Shown: positions 15,393-28,130, counted from the first letter of the stretch. The stretch: 64,000 bases of DNA from Sinohyriopsis cumingii (GCA_028554795.2 CM068830.1:46638227-46702226), one strand, 5' to 3'. The notes: generated by a model not told the origin, from the sequence alone. Numbers and translations: made by a program.

Positions 15393-15885
15393 CACGTTTT
15401 TTTTAGCGGAATATCATTATTCAAGATTTCTCGTACGACTCGCATCAGGTATGTATATTGTAAAATAGGCCTTATGGGCAGCTTTACAAAGATGCATCAC
15501 TTCTGTACTTTAACGCCGCCATGAACTCAATAACAATGAAATCCCCAGTATGTAACAATTTGAATTTTTAATGAGCCTAATTTTATGAGCACTGTCTGAA
15601 GGATAAATTAATTAAATAAAGAAGTACTGAAATTATGGTACAAGTATCATGGGGTATCATAGGTTCAAGTTGTGACAATTTCCGTTGTTTGTTTAAATAG
15701 GAATTAAAGGCCAGTCATATTTTGATATAATTACACGTCCTGTGCAGTAGAGGGAGAGTGCATGTTGAAAAAACAATGGGTTGTTCTGATGGTTTTCGGG
15801 TGTGAAAATATGTCAGTATCTAAGACTGTATATTATTTTATATATTGGATACAATCCTCATAAACAGACAAGTCAGGGGACCATC
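15393..15885. other. No recognised gene
   Basis: AT-rich single-copy-looking sequence between the SINE and the long repeat. Confidence 0.5.
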
Positions 15886-16837
15886 AAAAGCGGGATTTAT
15901 GAGCAGAGAACATCAGTAGTATATGGGTCACTATACGAACAATGCGAAAATACATTACAAAACACATTGCGCCACAATAAGGACAAGGTTTTTCATATTA
16001 CCCTTGGGCACTATACAGACAATAGAAAAGGAACATGGGGAAGGGCCTGTATGCGGACAAGGGAAGGTGAATTTGTTGTATACGGACAATAAGAATAGAA
16101 CAGGTGGGATGACGTCACAGAACTGGAGATTTTAACAATGTAGCTACGGTTTGTCCTGAATACACGCTAATCTAGGGAGAGACAAATACAGTAAAGATAT
16201 AGACATATACAAATAAAACACATAGACATAGATTGATGAAGGGACAAGGGACCTTCTTGAACACGGATGGATCTGTCTAGGGACAATGAGGAAATTGTAA
16301 AGGGCCTGTGTAGGGACAAGGATAGTAGAGGGCCAGACACAACAGAGACAGGCATATACTAGTACAAGCCCAATATTTATATATAAAGCATTACCTAAAC
16401 CTGACATTATGTTGGCGGTGTTCATAAATATGCATACTTGTAATGCTATAAATAACTATAATCAAGCAAAAGACCAACGCCTAATTGGATGTGACTAAGC
16501 GTAACGCTAAAATTACGAAATTCTCCCAGAATTTAAAGGAGAATCAACACATCCCCGAACACTAGATTACATTGGTTTAGACTAAAATTGATAAACATAG
16601 TAATTATTTATAGTCTCAGCTTGTGTGACGATCGTGGAAAAACACCCATGTATCTATTTATTGTTATAACCTGTTGAAATTAATATTAAAACACCATTAT
16701 TTATAGCTACAACCTCTGGTAAAACTCAAGTCTATTTATAATCTCAAAATTTCCAGCTTCAATGACGTCACTTACTAGATACTAGGGGAATAATGGCAAC
16801 AGAGTTGCAAGTGGCTGACATGAATATGCGCTACTGT

Positions 16838-16855
16838 AGGTAGGTAGGTAGGTGA
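16838..16855. repeat. Short (TAGG)n repeat
   Basis: Four to five TAGG units inside long repeat L. Copy 2 has only TAGGTAGCTATGTAGG at the same place. Confidence 0.85.
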
Positions 16856-17013
16856 AATGAATTTGATGGGGGATAAATGGAGTTTTATAGAAACAAATAA
16901 TGACCAGTACATACACACAAGCAAACGTACGCGCGCACACATACACACAAACAAACACTCAAACCAAACGTACGCGTGCACACAAACACATACAATCAGA
17001 AACGTAGGAGTGC

Positions 17014-17050
17014 GTGCGCGCGCGCGCGCGCACACACACACACACACAGG
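17014..17050. repeat. (GC)n-(CA)n dinucleotide run
   Basis: Alternating purine-pyrimidine tract of CG then CA repeats, potentially Z-DNA-forming, just before the tandem array. Confidence 0.9.
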
Positions 17051-18300
17051 GAAGAAGAATAAATAAACCCAAAATGTACAATCAACACAGAGGGAAGAGA
17101 AAAAATCTACTCTCCACACAGAAGGGAAGGAAAACAAACCCAAAATGTACTATCAATACAGAAGGGAGCGAAAACAAACCTCAAATATACTATCCACACA
17201 AACGTACGCGAATGCATACAAACACAGTGTCTACTATCCATATAAACGTACGCGAACGCATACAAACATACACTGCACATCAACACAGAAGGAAATGAGA
17301 AAAAACAAATCCCAAATATATTATAACCTAAATAGGGAGGTAAAACAAACCCCAAAAATACTATAAACACACGGGAAGAGGAAAAAAAACCCACCAAAAT
17401 CAACTATCCACGCGAACGTATGAGTACGTATACAAATCCCATATATTCTATCCACAACCTGAAGGAGAAGAAGAAAAAAAACAACAAATATACTATCCAC
17501 AAAACGTACGCGAACGAATATAAACACACACTCTGCTATCCACACAAACACATACAAACACAAAAATCTACTATCCTCACAGAAGGGAGTGAAAACATAC
17601 CCAGAATATACTATCAACACAAAAGGGATAGAAAACAGATCCCAAATATACTATCCAGGAAATAGAAGAAAAAAACAACACAACAACAAATCTACTATCC
17701 ACACAACGTACCCGCACGCATGCAAGTCCCGAATCTGTTATCAACACACGGGAAGGAGAAACAAAAAAATATACTATCCACACATGGGAAGAATAAAAGA
17801 CAAACCCAAAATATACCATCCACACAAAAGTACGCGAACGCATACAAACATGTACTCTACTATCCACAAACGGGAAGAAGAAAAAACAAACCTCAAACAT
17901 ACTCTCCACACACGAGAAGCAGATAAAAACAAACCCAAAGTATAATATCAACACAGAAGGAAGGTAAACTAACCCCAAATCAACTATCCACACAGAAGGA
18001 AGAAGAAAGAAAACCCCAAATCTACTTCCACACAGAGGGAAGAAGAAATAAAAAATCTACTTCCACACACGGGAAGGAGAAAAAATAACCCAATATACAC
18101 TATCAACAGAGAGGGAAGAATAAAAAATCCATAATATACTAACCACACAGAGGGAAAAAGAAAACCATGATATACTCTCCACACAGAGTGAAAATATAAC
18201 CCATTATATATACTATCAACACAGAGTGAAAAAAAAAAACATTGTATACTATCAACACAGAGTGAAGAAGAAAAAGATTTTTTGAAAGCACCGAAGCCCT
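17051..18300. repeat. Degenerate tandem array of long repeat L, copy 1
   Basis: Roughly 40-50-bp units built on the anchor CTACTATCCACACA. Each anchor is followed by one of two alternating spacers: a purine-rich one (GAAGGGAAGGAAAACAAACCC type) or a CpG-rich one (AACGTACGCGAACGCATACA type, with the palindrome CGTACG). Units diverge in length and sequence, and drift toward the purine-rich type at the right end. Open frames on either strand are artefacts of the periodicity. The same array type is at 63090-64000. Confidence 0.9.
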
Positions 18301-19044
18301 CACCTACGATGACCAATTCTACCAAACACTCAAACCCACCCACACACTCCAAAACTCATTTAAGCCGTTATTCTATGGCATCATTGCGTGATTTTAGAAC
18401 AAATCAAGACACAAAATGATGGATGAACACACTATGTTTTACTCACTTGCATGCCTGAAGTGCGTGTATGAAGGAAAACATCCCTTCCATTTAAATTCTG
18501 ACTAAAAAAAATGACCCAGAGGGATATAGAGAGGTGAAAGAGCACATATTCCTGCAGTGTAAATAAAAACAAAACACATCATCCTTATTATAAAAAAGTC
18601 AAGGCCAAGAGACACGTTTTCTTTCTTGTCTATTCTTTTTAGAAGTTAATATGAAATTTCACATCAGGAACAAAGCATCGGCTAAAATTGTCAAATTTTC
18701 CATTTTCACCTCTTCACTGGCACAAGGTCTCCATCATCATCAATTTATTCTTCTTCTTAACCCCTCTTCACGTTCTTCCCTTGTTTCTGTTTCTTCTCTT
18801 TTCATTTAGGGCACTCGGAAGTCCAGTGTACTTTCTCCTTACAACGATAACAGGTATCTTTCTTGGACGAAGCAGGTATTCTGGAGATAAATACCCATTT
18901 ACATTGCAGATATAGCAAACTTCATCAGCACTAATAACTTTCGTATGACTCTCATCAAATCAACGACTAGTACTAATATTAGTATCCTTACTCGTACCTC
19001 GTGGACATGGTACTAACATGAGCATATACGTGTTAATGGAGCAA

Positions 19045-19067
19045 GCCGGATGTGATTCACACCCGGC
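19045..19067. other. Inverted repeat (10-bp arms)
   Basis: GCCGGATGTG and CACACCCGGC flank ATT, with one mismatch in the stem. It is locally GC-rich in an AT-rich setting. Function unknown. Confidence 0.6.
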
Positions 19068-19677
19068 GCTCTTTTAGCCTAATAATAACACTTTAAACAT
19101 ATTCGTTGCATATAATCCAATAAATTGAGTAGTCCTCTTATTTAATACCGGAAGTATCGAAAATCATTGTAGAAATAGTTGTAAAATCTCGTTTACCTTT
19201 TTTAGCCGATATTTTCGTTTAAATCGTCCGCCATATTATTTCAAATAATGATTACTTGCGTTCTCAGCCTCGTTTGTTTGTGTGCCATATAAGGACATTG
19301 ACGCCTTATTTGGAAATGTAAACAATTCGTAGTAAAAATGTGGCGCCGTTTGGGTCAGAACTTCTGCGCATTAAAAGTAAATACGATTTATTGATAACTT
19401 TGAAATTCCACCAAGAAGCGATTATTCGCACTTGATTTATAACAATATAGCGTAGAAAAGGGGTCACGGCGAGAGTCTCGCGTTATCTGTCATGGCGGAG
19501 AGGATACGGTTAGAGTAACCATGCCAATTTATTTTATCGTGTAAGGGCTTAATAAATTCAAAATAAGCTAAACTTCTTTCACAACATGATTATACTTATG
19601 TTGTTGATTTCTACACTGTTTGTTTTTCTCACTATGGTGATGAGTTTTTTGCTCCATTACATGATATGGGATCAGTT

Positions 19678-19713
19678 CGTAGCCTCAACCACAACAATCA
19701 AGTTGAGGCTACG
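19678..19713. other. Perfect 12-bp inverted repeat
   Basis: CGTAGCCTCAAC and GTTGAGGCTACG pair perfectly around a 12-base spacer. It may be the remnant of a small TIR element or simply a hairpin. No flanking duplication was recognised. Confidence 0.75.
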
Positions 19714-21536
19714 ACATCGTAGCAAATCAACGACCAGAAGGGTAAGTTTGAGAGTTCAATGGATATTCTGACTCTAAGACTCTCTCCCTATATACAGGGA
19801 CCTACTGCGTATGAAACCTAGTCAAATGAAATTTTGCAATAAGAAGAAACGATTTGATTGAGAAAATAAGAGTCAACGACGTGCCTTATGGCCTCAAACA
19901 AGAGCTGAAGTGTTAGCTTAAATCTGTGCCAGCGATTTCGAAGACGACATAAGTGAGCTTGAATCAACGCTCATCACTTATGCCACAAACCGAGAGTGCT
20001 GATTCACACCAAAAGAAATTCGTTCGGTCGATAAAAATATTACCACATTTGAGAAACGCAAACACGAACTTACAGAAAATTGACAACGACGGCTTACACC
20101 TACAACGTGAAATGTAAAGAGTTCAAGTAGTGTGTACAACTTAGTCAAAATAAATTTTTATAATCAGGACGAAACGATATATTTTCCAAGGAGATAGCAG
20201 ACACCAAATGACAATGGAGATCCGTGTCACACAACACTTTTCAAAATGTGCTGGTAGAAGTTTGTGCTAGCAATCAACAAGGTTAAATTAAATGGTTTAC
20301 GTACTGGTTGCTATTTCTTTGTAATTACATTTTTACAGACGATATGTATGTAAGCGAAAGCTAACACACATACGACACGCACACAAGTGTTACTGGGTGA
20401 CAATAGAACATGCAGTACTTTAGTCTGGAATGTTTTGAGATATGGGCAGACAGACTTAACATTACATTTGAGAGAGAAATAAAGAATGGTGAAGAAAAAA
20501 CTTATTACACCATTTTTGGTTCTGTTATTTTTTTGCGGTATTATAGGACAAAGATAATTAAGAAAACCATATATTCTATGCGAAATATGTTCATTATTTT
20601 CATTCATTCATCAATTTCTTAAAAAGGTAGTGTGATATTTACTGTCGACTGACTGCTTAACATTTGATGAACATATCCCAAATTTTGATGTCCTGTGTTT
20701 CGCAGCACACGTTACAAACAATGTTGCAAAGTTTTCACAAATCTAAGGGCGGGGGAAAAAAGCAGCACCAGAACGCATCTTGTCCTATCGACAGTCGAAA
20801 CTGAGAGAAAATAGGTCGAACATTGTTACATTTTTTCCGAACGTGTGTTTTGGTTTCAGAATTCATAGTTAACCATAGACAGGGTTATACAGTGCAATGT
20901 CATTCGCGTCATTCTAGAAAAAAGCATTGTGTTTGTTTTCTTTCTGAAAAACGGTAGATTTATTGTTAGAAATTTCTTTCCGTGACACACTGCAGTGCCA
21001 AAATAAGGATAAAACTTAGATACTTGAATTGTACAAGCAGCAGCAGGGAGGGTGAACAGACCAGTTGCTTGAAAGTCCATTTATGAAAAATAAAACTTCA
21101 TATGATAAAAATGAAAAACACAAGTTCAATAACGTCAAACCGAAGCCTCTAACTAAAACCAAGAGTTTCTTTAATTGGGTTAGCTCATTTTGTTACTTCA
21201 TCTTTGTCGTTCGTGTTTTCAAGTTTTTATGTGTGCTTTTTTTTACCTTTCGGACACTCATTGTTGGTCGCACCCTCGCTGCTGCTGTAGTGTAATGATT
21301 GCTTAACTCATTATTATATAAGTCTCTCAACTAAAGATTTTATCAAGACCTATACGATATCGTGATCGAGGATCTTGTAAATTTATCGTGATAAATCCGT
21401 CTGGTGTAGATTATGTCTTTGAAAAGATGTTTTTGAACTTAATCATATCCATATCCCCTGATTACCAAGTGTGATAAATATTTCGCTGAGTATGTGGATC
21501 GACTCCATTAAGCATTAACTAAAATATTGCTGTTAT

Positions 21537-21991
21537 CTCGGATCACTTTAGGTAGTTGTGTATATCGCTGAGTAACATATATAACATCAGTATTTTTATA
21601 TCTGCCTCGAGAAAATCTCTGAGCTGGACTTGTTTGTCCAGCATCACATCATCGTATACTATTAGATTATTAATAAATCCATCGAGGTCATCTACAGATG
21701 GGGCTTCATCAATATCAGAGATAAAACTAATAATATCACTGTCATCCTCGTCCAACAATGTTGCGTTTTCATTAAAATCTTTGAGCACATCGTATCATCG
21801 CTGATCATCTACGGATGGTATCACTAAATAAAACCTATCCCACTTGAGCCATCTCATTATCGAATTATTCAGTAATCATGTTTTACCCGATCCAGATGGA
21901 CCTATTATTATCATTCTGATGGAATTCGGTAATGCTGAAAATGCTTTACAGATTCTTGCTGTCGTGTTGCTGAAAAATCAATGACATCCAT
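21537..21991 (-). pseudogene. Polinton/virus-type packaging ATPase (FtsK-HerA/A32-like), copy A
   Basis: In double-jelly-roll viruses this ATPase pumps DNA into the capsid. A possible start is the ATG at 21991-21989. Soon after it the minus strand reads RMIIIGPSGSGKT (about 21915-21877), a clear Walker A. About 75 codons later comes NLIVYDDVML (near 21665-21636), a Walker B, within the 81-codon frame 21788-21543, which is rich in Asp. The remnant is about 150 codons, shorter than usual for the family, with at least two frame changes and a stop right after Walker A. It sits at the left end of copy A beside the PLA2-like gene and integrase, a normal Polinton neighbourhood. Confidence 0.72.
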
Positions 21992-22149
21992 GTTGTATAA
22001 ATATAATCAATAATAGTGATTTATATTGTGTACGATGTAGAGCACCCACCCCACAAGTGGATTAACAACAAGAATAACAAAAAATTAAAAGCATGCACTT
22101 ACAGGTAAATGCTTAAAATGTGATACAAAATAATATAAATTTATCTCCG

Positions 22150-22446
22150 GATACAAAGTGTCTGGTGGTGATATAGCTGCTTTATTAGGAATATTACCAA
22201 GAGCACCATGGGCTACATACCCAGGAGAAAAAAAATCATCTTCCTGTATGTAATTATTGTGGTCCTGGAACTCGACTTGATATCAGACTTGACGAATGAG
22301 ATCAACGAAGACCTGGAGAGTATCCGATAAATGCAATTGGTCAAGCATGTCACATTCATGATGTAGCGTATAAAAATAAAGATTTACAACAACGACATAT
22401 TGCAGATGTGAAGTTGATTCACTCGTTAAAATCAATAAAAAAATAA
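22150..22446 (+). pseudogene. Phospholipase A2-like domain protein (virion-type), copy A
   Basis: The plus strand reads a calcium-loop-like NYCGPGTRLD (about 22248-22277), then after a stop and a one-base shift the segment QACHIHDVAYKNKD (near 22344-22385), then RHIADVKLIHSL, ending in TAA at 22444-22446. The pairing of a YCGPG loop with a C-H-x-H-D-x-x-Y active-site helix is the signature of virion phospholipase A2 domains, best known from parvovirus VP1 and also reported in adintovirus-type elements. Such domains help particles leave endosomes (family knowledge). Here the frame is broken, so it is non-functional. It lies between the ATPase and integrase. Confidence 0.68.
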
Positions 22447-22544
22447 ATCTCTCAGAGAAAAACTTGCTCGCTTCCTAACAAAATCTCAATGAAAAGTAAA
22501 CGAGTATGGGGGGGGGCGGCAGTTAATCAACCGATTATTATCAT

Positions 22545-23400
22545 AATGGAATCGATTTGTTATAGCCCAAGAGGATATTGGAGGGGTAGAGCAGCGATTA
22601 GTAAACTTGCTGGTGCAGCAAATGTCACACGTTCTGTTGCAAAGTAGTTAGCACGACAGGCAATGGGAAAATGTATCTACCAGCACCTAAACAAATTCAG
22701 TATGCATATTTTAATATCAGCACTCCAAATGAAGTTCAACAAGTAGATATTTTATTTTTATCACATGATACTGTTAAATTGGTAGACGTTAATCACGTGC
22801 ATACAAATACTGTCATTGACGTTGCAAGCAGATATAAAAACGCAGAACAACTATCAACTAAAACAGCAGCATAATCTCTGATGAAAAAACATAACGCCAA
22901 AATCAGACGAGGACATATCGCAATTCATCATGATCAGGCAATTGTTGAACGATTTAATCGAACACTTGCTGAGCGGTTATTTGGATACCAATAGGCAAAG
23001 GAAATAATTCAGAAAGACAAGAGATCTTTTGAATGGGTTGCAATATTACCAAGTGTGATAGCTGCATTAAATAATGAAATTACTCGTGCAATTTCTATGA
23101 AACCCATCAATGCGATCACAAAAAACATATACCAATACAACGACATGGCTTTTCAAAACAACCAGTACTAGGTAATGTGACTGTGAGGAATTTATATGAA
23201 CCTGGTGAACTTGAAGGTGGTAAAAAAGAACGACTGATTCTATTTGGAGAGTGACGACATATCAAATTTCCAGCGTCGTAAGACCCACGGGTAGACCTGC
23301 AATCTACAGACTAGATTCAACCGCTCCTCCACGTGGATTTGTACGTGAACAGTTACAAGTAATTCATGAAGACACACAATTACCACCGCGTCCACGTTTG
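22545..23400 (+). pseudogene. Polinton-type (retrovirus-like) integrase, copy A
   Basis: The plus strand starts at ATG 22545 with a helix-turn-helix-like N-terminus (RAAISKLAGAANVTRSVAK), then a stop. The core follows in 22671-22874: QVDILFLSHD supplies the first catalytic Asp and VIDVASRYK the second. After another stop comes KIRRGHIAIHHDQAIVERFN (near 22900-22965). The spacing between the second Asp block and this segment is much too short, so the stretch expected to carry the catalytic Glu is deleted. The C-terminal part continues in two further frames to GFVREQLQVIHEDTQLPP near 23390. It would have integrated element DNA into the chromosome. It is now dead by deletion, stops and frameshifts. 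Confidence 0.8.
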
Positions 23401-23639
23401 CGAGCTAGCGTCTCGACGTCGATTACACTCAATACAGGTCTGCATCACATTTTCGCGTGTGAAACCAAAATTAATATTAATTCTGTCTACGGTAAATTGT
23501 CTTGGATTATTATTACAGCTCGCACAATGATTATTCTGTCGTTGTTTCAATGTCATGATAACTTCAGCATCGAGATTAAAGTCACTTTTTGTTACATTGT
23601 TTATAACTAGTTAAATGTTTTTACTACATAATCTCCATT
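23401..23639. other. Gap between convergent integrase and replication genes
   Basis: No gene recognised between the C-terminus of the plus-strand integrase and the end of the minus-strand replication gene. The tail of the open frame 23251-23610 here has no family features. Confidence 0.5.
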
Positions 23640-26570
23640 GCTAGCAGTTTGATTATTATTTACCGTGAAGTCTATAATCACCCTCCACAGCTGAGGTATT
23701 CTTTTGACTCGAGACACTGCGAGATAAACTAAATTTGACTATTCGATACAATCATCGACAATCCAGATATTGGTATCAGAAATAGTTAATCCTTGTGACG
23801 AATGAAACGTTATAGCATATCCTAGCGTCCATTGAGGTTTTTCCATCGTTAACGCGCTCTCAACAAAACCAACAGGAACTAAAACAAATATCATTTAACA
23901 CAAGATATTGTTTACTACTACAACTTGGAATTTCAACGTCATTTGCCGTCGAGTATCTGCTGGTTGATAAAACAATGGTACGGGTAGATGTGAAATATTT
24001 TCTTTACGTAACAGAAATAAATTTTGTTGAAGTGTATCACAAACTATCTGTCTACTTGCAACGTTCAAATCATCTGTTATCCATAAATTCCACAAATTGT
24101 TTATAGGAGTTTCTAAAATTACTTCACGCATTATTTCACACTTAATTTTATTTGGTTGTAGTCTGATTAATTTTTTAAATTCTCTTTAATTCTGGATCAA
24201 TCGCTCTATGATAATCATCTATTTCCTCATAATACTCTATAAAACTCCATAGCCATTCATGTGGAGACAATGCAACAAAAGACGGCGGTTGACCATGATC
24301 GTCACACATTATTTTACCCCTCCCACTTTCATTTCCTTGGTGAGTCTATGTCTAGGTGTTAATACAACCATATCAACAGAGCTTGAAGAACTCTACGAAA
24401 TAATTCGATCACACGTGTTGTCTTTCCTGATCCAGCTGGTCAGTTTAGATAAATTGTTTTATGTCTAGCAACAGGATCATATTCCGATGGTAATGGTGAT
24501 ATTGTTTCTTGAATATTTTGCACAATAAGTATTTTACACTCGACACCAGCTGTTTCATCAGAACCGAGTAGTTGTTCTTTTTTTCATTCTAAATCCACCC
24601 CATGATGATTCAATGCCGATATTTAGTTCTTTTAACAAATCTGCATGTTTCTTATCGATATTCGTCTCTACTCTAAAGGCTAATTTAGGGAATCTGTTCA
24701 CCATCGACAATATATTTATTGAAACATACGCAAGCATCGAAGATCTTAGAGTATACTCTGGTGAGTCGCCATCAATGTAACTCACAATTGTACCTAATTT
24801 AGTTCCATTTCACAAGAAAGTTGTTTATCGGCTAATACAATTATTTTTATTTATTGTATCGGCGATGATAAAATCTAATTCACCATGGTCAATACTTAAC
24901 CTACAACAGCTTCGTTTATGATTATGTAAACCACTTTGCATAAACTTTCCAAATATCTTTGTTCCGATATGTTTTTTGTTGTTTTTTTTCATGATCAATC
25001 ATATCTGGATCCTCAAGTTTTCTTTCTTCTGGTAACCAAAATTGTTTTTGTGGACGATACGACATTAATATTCCACTCACTGTTAATAAAAATAAAATTC
25101 ATGAATCAAGCATATATCGTAACAATACTGTTGGTACCCACACTTTCTCTGTAAAATGTTTACCAAGCCAGACGTAACAAATCGGATGAAAATTTTCTGC
25201 AAACTTAAGTGATGCTATTTGTGCAAAATCCGTTACGTCAAAATCTGGTTAAGGTCCATTTACAGAAACTTAAGTCATTTCGTGGGTTGGATGTCCAAAT
25301 CCATTAAAATATTGTGAACATTCTCCCATTCCAAGAAAACTCCCAAAATAACACGCTGCCTTATCAAATGGTATACTCAGCCATGTCCATATTCAACACA
25401 ACTTGATATTACATCATCGAGAAATTCAAACCAAGTCGGCTTCCACGAATGTTTCTGTCTGGCGAAATAAGTTACGACAGATGGAACAGGAAAACAATTA
25501 CTAAGTAACTGTTCATAGTCGCTGATATATTTTAATACAAGATCTTTCATTTTCGTATGAAAAGACTCTGTTCGATAAATATCACCATTTTGTCTTACAA
25601 ACTGATCAAATCTGCTTTTTTCTTCGATACAAAGTCTTTCATCAGGTCTTATCAGATCACCATCATTTTCAGAGCTTTGGAACAACTATACAGATACAGT
25701 ATCACTTTTGCTAATCGCATTAATAAAATCGGAAATATTTCCTTGAAAAAAATTAATTGTTCTATCTCAAGGAAATATTGTCACCGCCCACGCATGCTCA
25801 TCATGATCAATAACGTTATCGGAGTTCCTTTCGATTTATATTACGATTCGTACAAAATCTCTTCGGTTATTGATTTTACTATTATTGTGAATTTTAGTTT
25901 ATTTCTCAGTTCAGCAACGTCTTTGATAGACGCTCTGTTACTTTAAACTGTTTTTGCCCAATCATTTATTCTTTTTTGTCTTAGATCCATTAGTTTAATT
26001 CCACGTATCGCGTTTGAAAAATGTTCTGTTATTCGCTTAGCTACACAATTTATTTTCGAAAATTTCATTGGTTTATGATCACGAACGCTAGGTTAATTAA
26101 CTATTGAATATATTGCATAAATAACTGCAGTTACAGGATACGCTTGTTCATAATACGATTTATCAATACCAGTCATCATTCCTGGTTTGGAATTTTTATT
26201 TAACGTAACAATATTTCCAGTGTGATGTAATGGAACAGGATCACATTTGTCACGGATAATCCAAGCATCGTCTACTTCCGCAATAAATTTTATTCTAGAA
26301 AGATATTTTTCATTGTCGTGATAATTGATAATCGTCGCTCCTCGTTGGTCATTTATTGTAGCATCGACAACACCTTTGGTATTGTACATGATTCTAAATG
26401 TAGACCACACATGAGATGCGCCATCTCTGCTAAATTCTTTCTTGGCGACACGAATACTTTTAATCAGAGTTTCCGTCTGATCAACTAGAGCTCGGCTCCG
26501 CAAGTCAGGGGTCATTCTGTCAAGATCGTATCTAGATTTGGAAAGCTTGATTGTATATTAAACTATCAAA
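23640..26570 (-). pseudogene. Replication protein: family-B DNA polymerase-like plus SF1 (Pif1-type) helicase, copy A
   Basis: Minus strand, about 2.9 kb, broken into many frames. Order: an N-terminal region (26570-26093; DLDRMTPDLRSRAL, KPGMMTGIDKSYYEQAYPV) that matches copy B at 42637; then FDQFVRQNGDIYR (about 25620); then CVEYGHG and AACYFGSFLGMGE near 25360-25320, which fits a degraded PolB motif A; then FHPICYVWLGKHF and WVPTVLLRYML near 25180-25110; then YTLRSSMLAYVSINILSM (about 24750-24700) followed by AFRVETN, in the place of motif C. Roughly 75 codons further on is PAGSGKTTRVIELF (near 24435), a helicase Walker A, and near 23800 LGYAITFHSSQGLT, a Pif1/RecD-like late motif. The polymerase and helicase parts probably formed one protein, but frameshifts prevent proof. 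The polymerase assignment is less certain than the helicase. Confidence 0.68.
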
Positions 26571-27485
26571 ATCTTCATAATTATTATAATTAAGGCAAAT
26601 GTATATAGTAATTGAAATATAATTATATTCTTATGTTACGTGTTTAGGCTCTAATAACAGCAACAAAACAAACAGTGAAAACAAAAAGCTTTGAAAAATG
26701 TAACAAATAATATATTTCCCTGGAAAAACACTGCAAAACTGAAAAATAAGGACTTGCAATTTTAAGAATCAAATCCAAAAATAATCCAAGAATAATCCAC
26801 GAATAAAATTTTAGAAGTTCTACTAATGAAAAGTGCTAATAAATTCAAGTTCGAGTCCCGACGAAAAATCCAAAATAGAAGGTGATGACGTATACCGTAG
26901 CATTTATTGTACGTAGGTGTCTACAGTTCCCTTTAAATCCACAAACAATATTCCGGTGTTTGAATTTCCTAATAAAATTTTAATAAATGTTTTTGTCCAA
27001 GAATTCTGTATGAGCACTCAACTGTTTCCAGATTAAAGGAGATATCATTTAGAATCCACATAATTTGAATAAAGGTTAAAATGTAAGTTCAAACTGGTCA
27101 CAAACAGACACGTTCCAGTGTAAAGTAAAAGCCCAAACTAATTAATATCTGTATAGACTTCGGTATAAAACCTGAATGCTGCGCAATTTCGGAAAACTTA
27201 GAAGTGCGAAATAGAGGCTGTTTACATATAAAATTATATACTCCCAGTATGATCTTGCTAACAAAAAAAACCATTTTAATCCGACAATAAAATTAAAATA
27301 AAAAGTTGTTTACTTATCTCAGTGATTTCAGAATCAAGGTCGGAAACAAAGAAAAAAATAGAAGCAGTGTTTCTATTGTAATGTATTTATGAAAAGATTC
27401 AGATCAAACTGAATTTTCTGGAAAATATCAAATTTCTAGTAAACAAAATTACACTACATAGACATGTAATGAGCTTAAAAATATA

Positions 27486-28125
<640 letters not shown>

Positions 28126-28130
28126 GTTGA

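Larger units (their letters stand above)
15886..17050 (+). repeat. Long interspersed repeat L, copy 1, non-array part
   Basis: This region matches 59020-59728 plus 62620-63090 in order. Shared landmarks: GGTGACGTCAC-type palindrome (16110 vs 59213); TTAACAATGTAGC; ACATAGATTGAT; GGGACAATG..AAATTGTA (16280 vs 59448); ACACAACAGAGACAG; TATATAAAGCATTACCT (16380 vs 59555); ACATTGGTTTAGACT (16569 vs 62618); TTGTGTGACGATCGTGGA (16622 vs 62669); CCAGCTTCAATGACGTCA (16754 vs 62908); and GGTGAAATG..TAAATGGAGTTTT (16850 vs 63005). No RT, transposase or other conserved protein is visible. A tandem array follows directly in both copies. Confidence 0.85.
18301..21536. other. No recognised gene
   Basis: AT-rich DNA with short frames only. 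It contains two dyads listed separately. The frame at 19586-19771 (plus) begins with hydrophobic residues but its C-terminal half is the perfect inverted repeat, so I do not call it a gene. The frame 21065-21295 is unrecognised. Confidence 0.5.

Noticed and set aside
17051-18300. CRISPR-like look of repeated anchors and varying spacers
   Set aside because: Anchor and spacer lengths drift, spacers fall in two related classes instead of being unique, no cas genes, and the host is eukaryotic.
16775-18352. Many hydrophobic or basic open frames in the long array
   Set aside because: They come from the low-complexity periodic sequence. No start context, motif or conservation between the two arrays' frames.
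19586-19771. 61-codon hydrophobic membrane peptide
   Set aside because: Its middle part is the perfect inverted repeat and the hydrophobic start is ordinary for AT-rich DNA.
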